A stretch of 8,615 nucleotides of DNA. Source: Holophaga sp. (GTDB lineage Bacteria; Acidobacteriota; Holophagae; Holophagales; Holophagaceae). The stretch lies in the NCBI GenBank assembly GCA_031292735.1, contig JARLGP010000005.1, positions 1-8,615 on the forward strand, in the 5' to 3' direction. Numbering within the stretch: the first letter of the stretch is position 1; each line of letters begins with the position of its first letter. The notes under the pieces were generated by a model. The model had not been told where the DNA came from and ran no database searches. It saw only the letters and a list, made by a program, of their open reading frames with translations. Positions 6,614 through 8,615 of the stretch are shown here, piece after piece. The position numbers were made by a program, and so were the translations under genes.

Positions 6614-7684
6614 ATGCGCCTGCAGGATTTTCCGCTATCCACCTCAAGAAAGTTCCGCAAGCCCTCCACCTGGGGGGCGATTTCCATCTTCTGCTTCATT
6701 TGGGCGGCCATCCGCTCCTTGACCGATCTACCGACAGGGTTTCCCGCCGCGCTCGAATTCCTGTTGTCGTTCCTGATGCTGGTCGGCCATGTGGGGCTGG
6801 CGCCGCTGCCCTGGCAGTGGACCGGCGACGATCGGCCGAAGGCGCCCCCGCTGCGCGGACTGCTCCAGGCGCTGCCCTGGAATACCCTCTGGCTCTCGGC
6901 ATTGCTCGGCGTCGTCATCATGTTCTTTCCCTTTTCCGATCTCCGGCCGGCATTCCACCTGCATCTGTTTTACTTTCAGATACTCCTGCGCCCGCAATGG
7001 GGCATCCTGTTGTTCAACTACCCCTTGGCATTGCTGTTCGGGTGGTTCCTTTCCGACAAGGAAAGCGCTGAGGCTTCGGTCCTGGAATGGCGGGCCCTGG
7101 CCGACCGCACCCGGGCCCAGGCGCTCCAGGCCCAGCTGAATCCCCACGTCCTGTTCAATGTGCTGAGCGGACTCACGGAACTGGTGCACGAGGACCCCGA
7201 GGCGGCGGAACAGGCCCTGGTGGGCCTGGTGGAAATGTACCGCCAGCTCATGACCCACGGCCAGGCCGCCAGGGCTCCACTCGCCAGGGAAAGGGCCCTG
7301 CTGAACGGCTATCTCGGAATCGAGGAGATCCGGCTCGGCTCCCGGCTGGAGGTGCGCTGGGTTTGGCCGCCCTGGGCCGATGCCCTGGAACTTCCGCCCC
7401 TGCTGCTCCAGCCCCTGGTGGAGAACGCCATCAAGCACGGGATCGCTCCGTCGCTCAAGGGCGGGACGATCCGGATCGAGGTCACGCGCCAGGCGGATCG
7501 ACTGCAGTTGACCGTGGCCAACGATGGCCAGCCCTTGAATCCGGCCTTCAGCTCGGGGGTCGGGTTGGGCAACCTGAAAGAGCGCCTGGTGTTTCTACCC
7601 GAGCTCAAACCGAAACTGGATCTCCGGCAAGAAGGTGCCTGGGTGTTCGCCAGCTTGTCCCTGGCCTGGAGTTGGCCCGCATGA
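6614..7684 (+). CDS. LytS/AlgZ-type membrane sensor histidine kinase
   Basis: A 356-residue kinase of the HisKA-less LytS family (His_kinase domain plus HATPase_c). The N-terminus has about four membrane helices (roughly 20-37, 43-66, 92-107 and 128-147) joined by short loops, with no separate ligand-binding domain. A coiled linker (150-172) leads to the phosphoacceptor motif LNPHVLFN with His178; the family form is LNPHFLFN, so Val replaces Phe. The ATPase domain shows the N-box LQPLVENAIKHG, the G1-like VANDGQP and the G2 GVGLGNLKERL. It should autophosphorylate on His178 and pass phosphate to the LytTR regulator encoded next. The ATG at 6614 has AGGA five bases upstream and begins just before the first helix. 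Its stop overlaps the regulator start by ATGA, showing one operon with coupled translation. The signal sensed is unknown. Confidence 0.92.
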   Translation: MRLQDFPLSTSRKFRKPSTWGAISIFCFIWAAIRSLTDLPTGFPAALEFLLSFLMLVGHVGLAPLPWQWTGDDRPKAPPLRGLLQALPWNTLWLSALLGVVIMFFPFSDLRPAFHLHLFYFQILLRPQWGILLFNYPLALLFGWFLSDKESAEASVLEWRALADRTRAQALQAQLNPHVLFNVLSGLTELVHEDPEAAEQALVGLVEMYRQLMTHGQAARAPLARERALLNGYLGIEEIRLGSRLEVRWVWPPWADALELPPLLLQPLVENAIKHGIAPSLKGGTIRIEVTRQADRLQLTVANDGQPLNPAFSSGVGLGNLKERLVFLPELKPKLDLRQEGAWVFASLSLAWSWPA

Positions 7685-8409
7685 ACCCGCTCCGAGTCGC
7701 CATCGCCGAGGACGAACCCATGAACCAGCGCCGTCTGGTGCGCCTGCTCAATGAATGCAACTGCGAAGTGCTCGCGGTCTTCGGCAACGGCCTGGAGATG
7801 GAGGAATGGCTGGCCGCCGGCCCGGCCGTGGACGCCCTGTTCCTGGATGTGCAAATGCCCGGGCTGGACGGGCTGAGCCTGCGGGCCTCCATCCGGCCCG
7901 AACTGCCGGTGGTGTTCGTGACCGCTTTCGCCGAGCACGCGGTGGAAGCCTTCACGCTGGACGCCGTGGATTTCCTGCTCAAGCCGGTCACCACCGAGCG
8001 GCTGGTGAAATCCCTGGCCCGGATCCGGCGCGCCTTGGGCCGCTGGACCGAAGCCGGAGATTCCGCGGCGCGGGAAACCCGGTACCCGGTGATCGCGGGG
8101 GATGGCATGGTCTTCCTGGACCTGGCCAAGACCGCCTTCTTCGAAGTGGAGGATCAAGTGGTCTGGGCCTGGGCGGGCGGCGAGCGGTTCCAGACCAAGT
8201 GGAAGACGCTGGGGGAAGCCGAAGCTTTCTTCCCCGAAGCCGGCCTGCTGCGGATCCACCGCCATCTCCTGATCCGGCCCGAGGCGGTGCTGGGCATCCG
8301 GGCTTCCGGGGGAGGCAGCCGCGCCCTGGTGCGCATGGCGGGAGGCGCGGAACTCGAGGCCAGCCGGGGTGCGACACCCCTGCTGAAGGCCCGCTTGAGA
8401 CTGGAATAG
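7681..8409 (+). CDS. LytTR-family response regulator
   Basis: A 242-residue two-domain regulator. The receiver domain (about 4-118) has the acidic pocket Glu10/Asp11, the phosphoacceptor Asp56 in LFLDVQMPG, Thr81 in VFVTAF and Lys101 in FLLKPV, so it should be phosphorylated by the kinase upstream. After a linker, the LytTR DNA-binding domain (about 135-240) shows LRIHRHLLIRPEAV, the equivalent of the family FxRxHRSyxVN motif, and ends in a recognisable LEASRGATPLLKARLRL segment. LytTR regulators bind direct-repeat promoter sites and act as transcription activators. No clear target lies downstream in the window. The start overlaps the kinase stop (ATGA); GGAG lies nine bases before the ATG. 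A foldback mobile-type element begins about five bases after the stop. Confidence 0.93.
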   Translation: MNPLRVAIAEDEPMNQRRLVRLLNECNCEVLAVFGNGLEMEEWLAAGPAVDALFLDVQMPGLDGLSLRASIRPELPVVFVTAFAEHAVEAFTLDAVDFLLKPVTTERLVKSLARIRRALGRWTEAGDSAARETRYPVIAGDGMVFLDLAKTAFFEVEDQVVWAWAGGERFQTKWKTLGEAEAFFPEAGLLRIHRHLLIRPEAVLGIRASGGGSRALVRMAGGAELEASRGATPLLKARLRLE

Positions 8410-8414
8410 CCTAA

Positions 8415-8581
8415 GAGGGTGTGTGCTAATTAGGAGGCCCCGCGATGATAGCACCGGGCCCGGCAGATCAAGGAAGGCGAGGAAAGCCGATGCGGGTCAT
8501 CGGCCGACGAGCCTGACGCCGAGATGCTGGGCCCGCTGCCATCACCCGAAGGGCGGTGCCTCCTAATTCGCACACACCCTC
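8415..8581. mobile_element. MITE-like foldback element with long terminal inverted repeats
   Basis: The 24-bp ends 8415-8438 and 8558-8581 are inverted copies with one mismatch (GAGGGTGTGTGC then T/G then AATTAGGAGGC). Pairing extends to 8410-8443 against 8553-8586, with 31 of 34 positions complementary. TAA lies directly outside both ends (8412-8414 and 8582-8584), as expected for a 3-bp target duplication of the TNA kind made by some IS5-family elements. Inner segments also pair around the same centre: GGGCCC 8456-8461 with 8529-8534, and GCCGATG 8486-8492 with CATCGGC 8498-8504, so the whole unit can fold back on itself. It is far too short for a transposase, so it would need one in trans. 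A large bidirectional terminator or REP-type repeat are alternatives; there is no T-tract. The IS family is not established. Confidence 0.7.
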
Positions 8582-8615
8582 TAAGGCTTGGCCGCCACCT
8601 CCTTTTCCGAAGGCA
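8581..8615 (-). CDS. Possible 3' end of a convergent gene (C-terminal 10 codons)
   Basis: Read on the minus strand from the window edge, one frame gives PSEKEVAAKP and then TAG at 8583-8581. The codons mostly end in G or C and the charged Lys/Glu/Ala content resembles an ordinary protein tail. If real, its stop codon is built from the target duplication (TA) plus the first base of the foldback element (G). Thirty-five bases are far too few to be sure, and nothing can be said of function. Confidence 0.2.
   Translation of the reverse strand, partial: PSEKEVAAKP

Noticed and set aside
8410..8586. Ordinary rho-independent terminator for the regulator operon
   Set aside because: The stem is far longer than a normal terminator, the arms are separated by over 100 bases, and no T-tract follows on either side. 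It may still stop transcription, but TAA flanks and long repeats fit a mobile element better.

Overview
This is a GC-rich bacterial chromosomal window with tightly packed genes, good Shine-Dalgarno sites and strong G/C bias at third codon positions. The gene types are an ethylene-receptor-like PAS sensor, BON and YtxH envelope proteins, a GH130 enzyme, an AldB/ExaC-type aldehyde dehydrogenase with a DUF779 partner, and a LytS/LytTR two-component pair. This mix would fit a free-living, environmentally versatile Gram-negative bacterium, for example Acidobacteriota (Holophagae/Geothrix-like) or a deltaproteobacterial relative. The taxon is a guess from gene style only. No rRNA, tRNA, CRISPR array or phage gene is visible.

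Layout. (1) 1-1029, minus: the 5' part of a membrane sensor whose three-helix N-terminus carries the Asp/Tyr/Cys/His pattern of the plant and cyanobacterial ethylene-binding domain, followed by PAS domains; the rest lies outside the window. (2) 1030-1462: a divergent control region with several inverted repeats and no convincing gene. (3) 1463-2679, plus: a secreted triple-BON protein and a single-helix YtxH-like protein with an 11-residue repeat, probably one envelope or osmotic stress operon. (4) 2706-4328, minus: a 51-residue proline-rich small protein whose stop codon abuts the start of a GH130 glycoside phosphorylase/hydrolase. (5) 4329-4636: a second divergent control region, with a candidate promoter that has a 19-bp spacer containing a palindrome (MerR-like architecture). 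(6) 4637-6560, plus: aldehyde dehydrogenase and its DUF779 companion, 13 nt apart. (7) 6614-8409, plus: a LytS-type membrane histidine kinase and a LytTR response regulator overlapping by ATGA. (8) 8415-8581: a 167-bp foldback element with near-perfect long terminal inverted repeats flanked by TAA, probably a non-autonomous transposon (MITE). It sits just after the response regulator stop and next to what may be the 3' end of a convergent gene.

How it fits together. The modules look independent: environmental sensing (1), envelope stress (3), glycan metabolism (4), aldehyde detoxification or alcohol oxidation (6) and a membrane-signal transcription switch (7). The less ordinary signals are the ethylene-receptor-like domain, the foldback element at the right end, the stop/start-coupled small proline-rich gene, and the MerR-like promoter before the aldehyde dehydrogenase.
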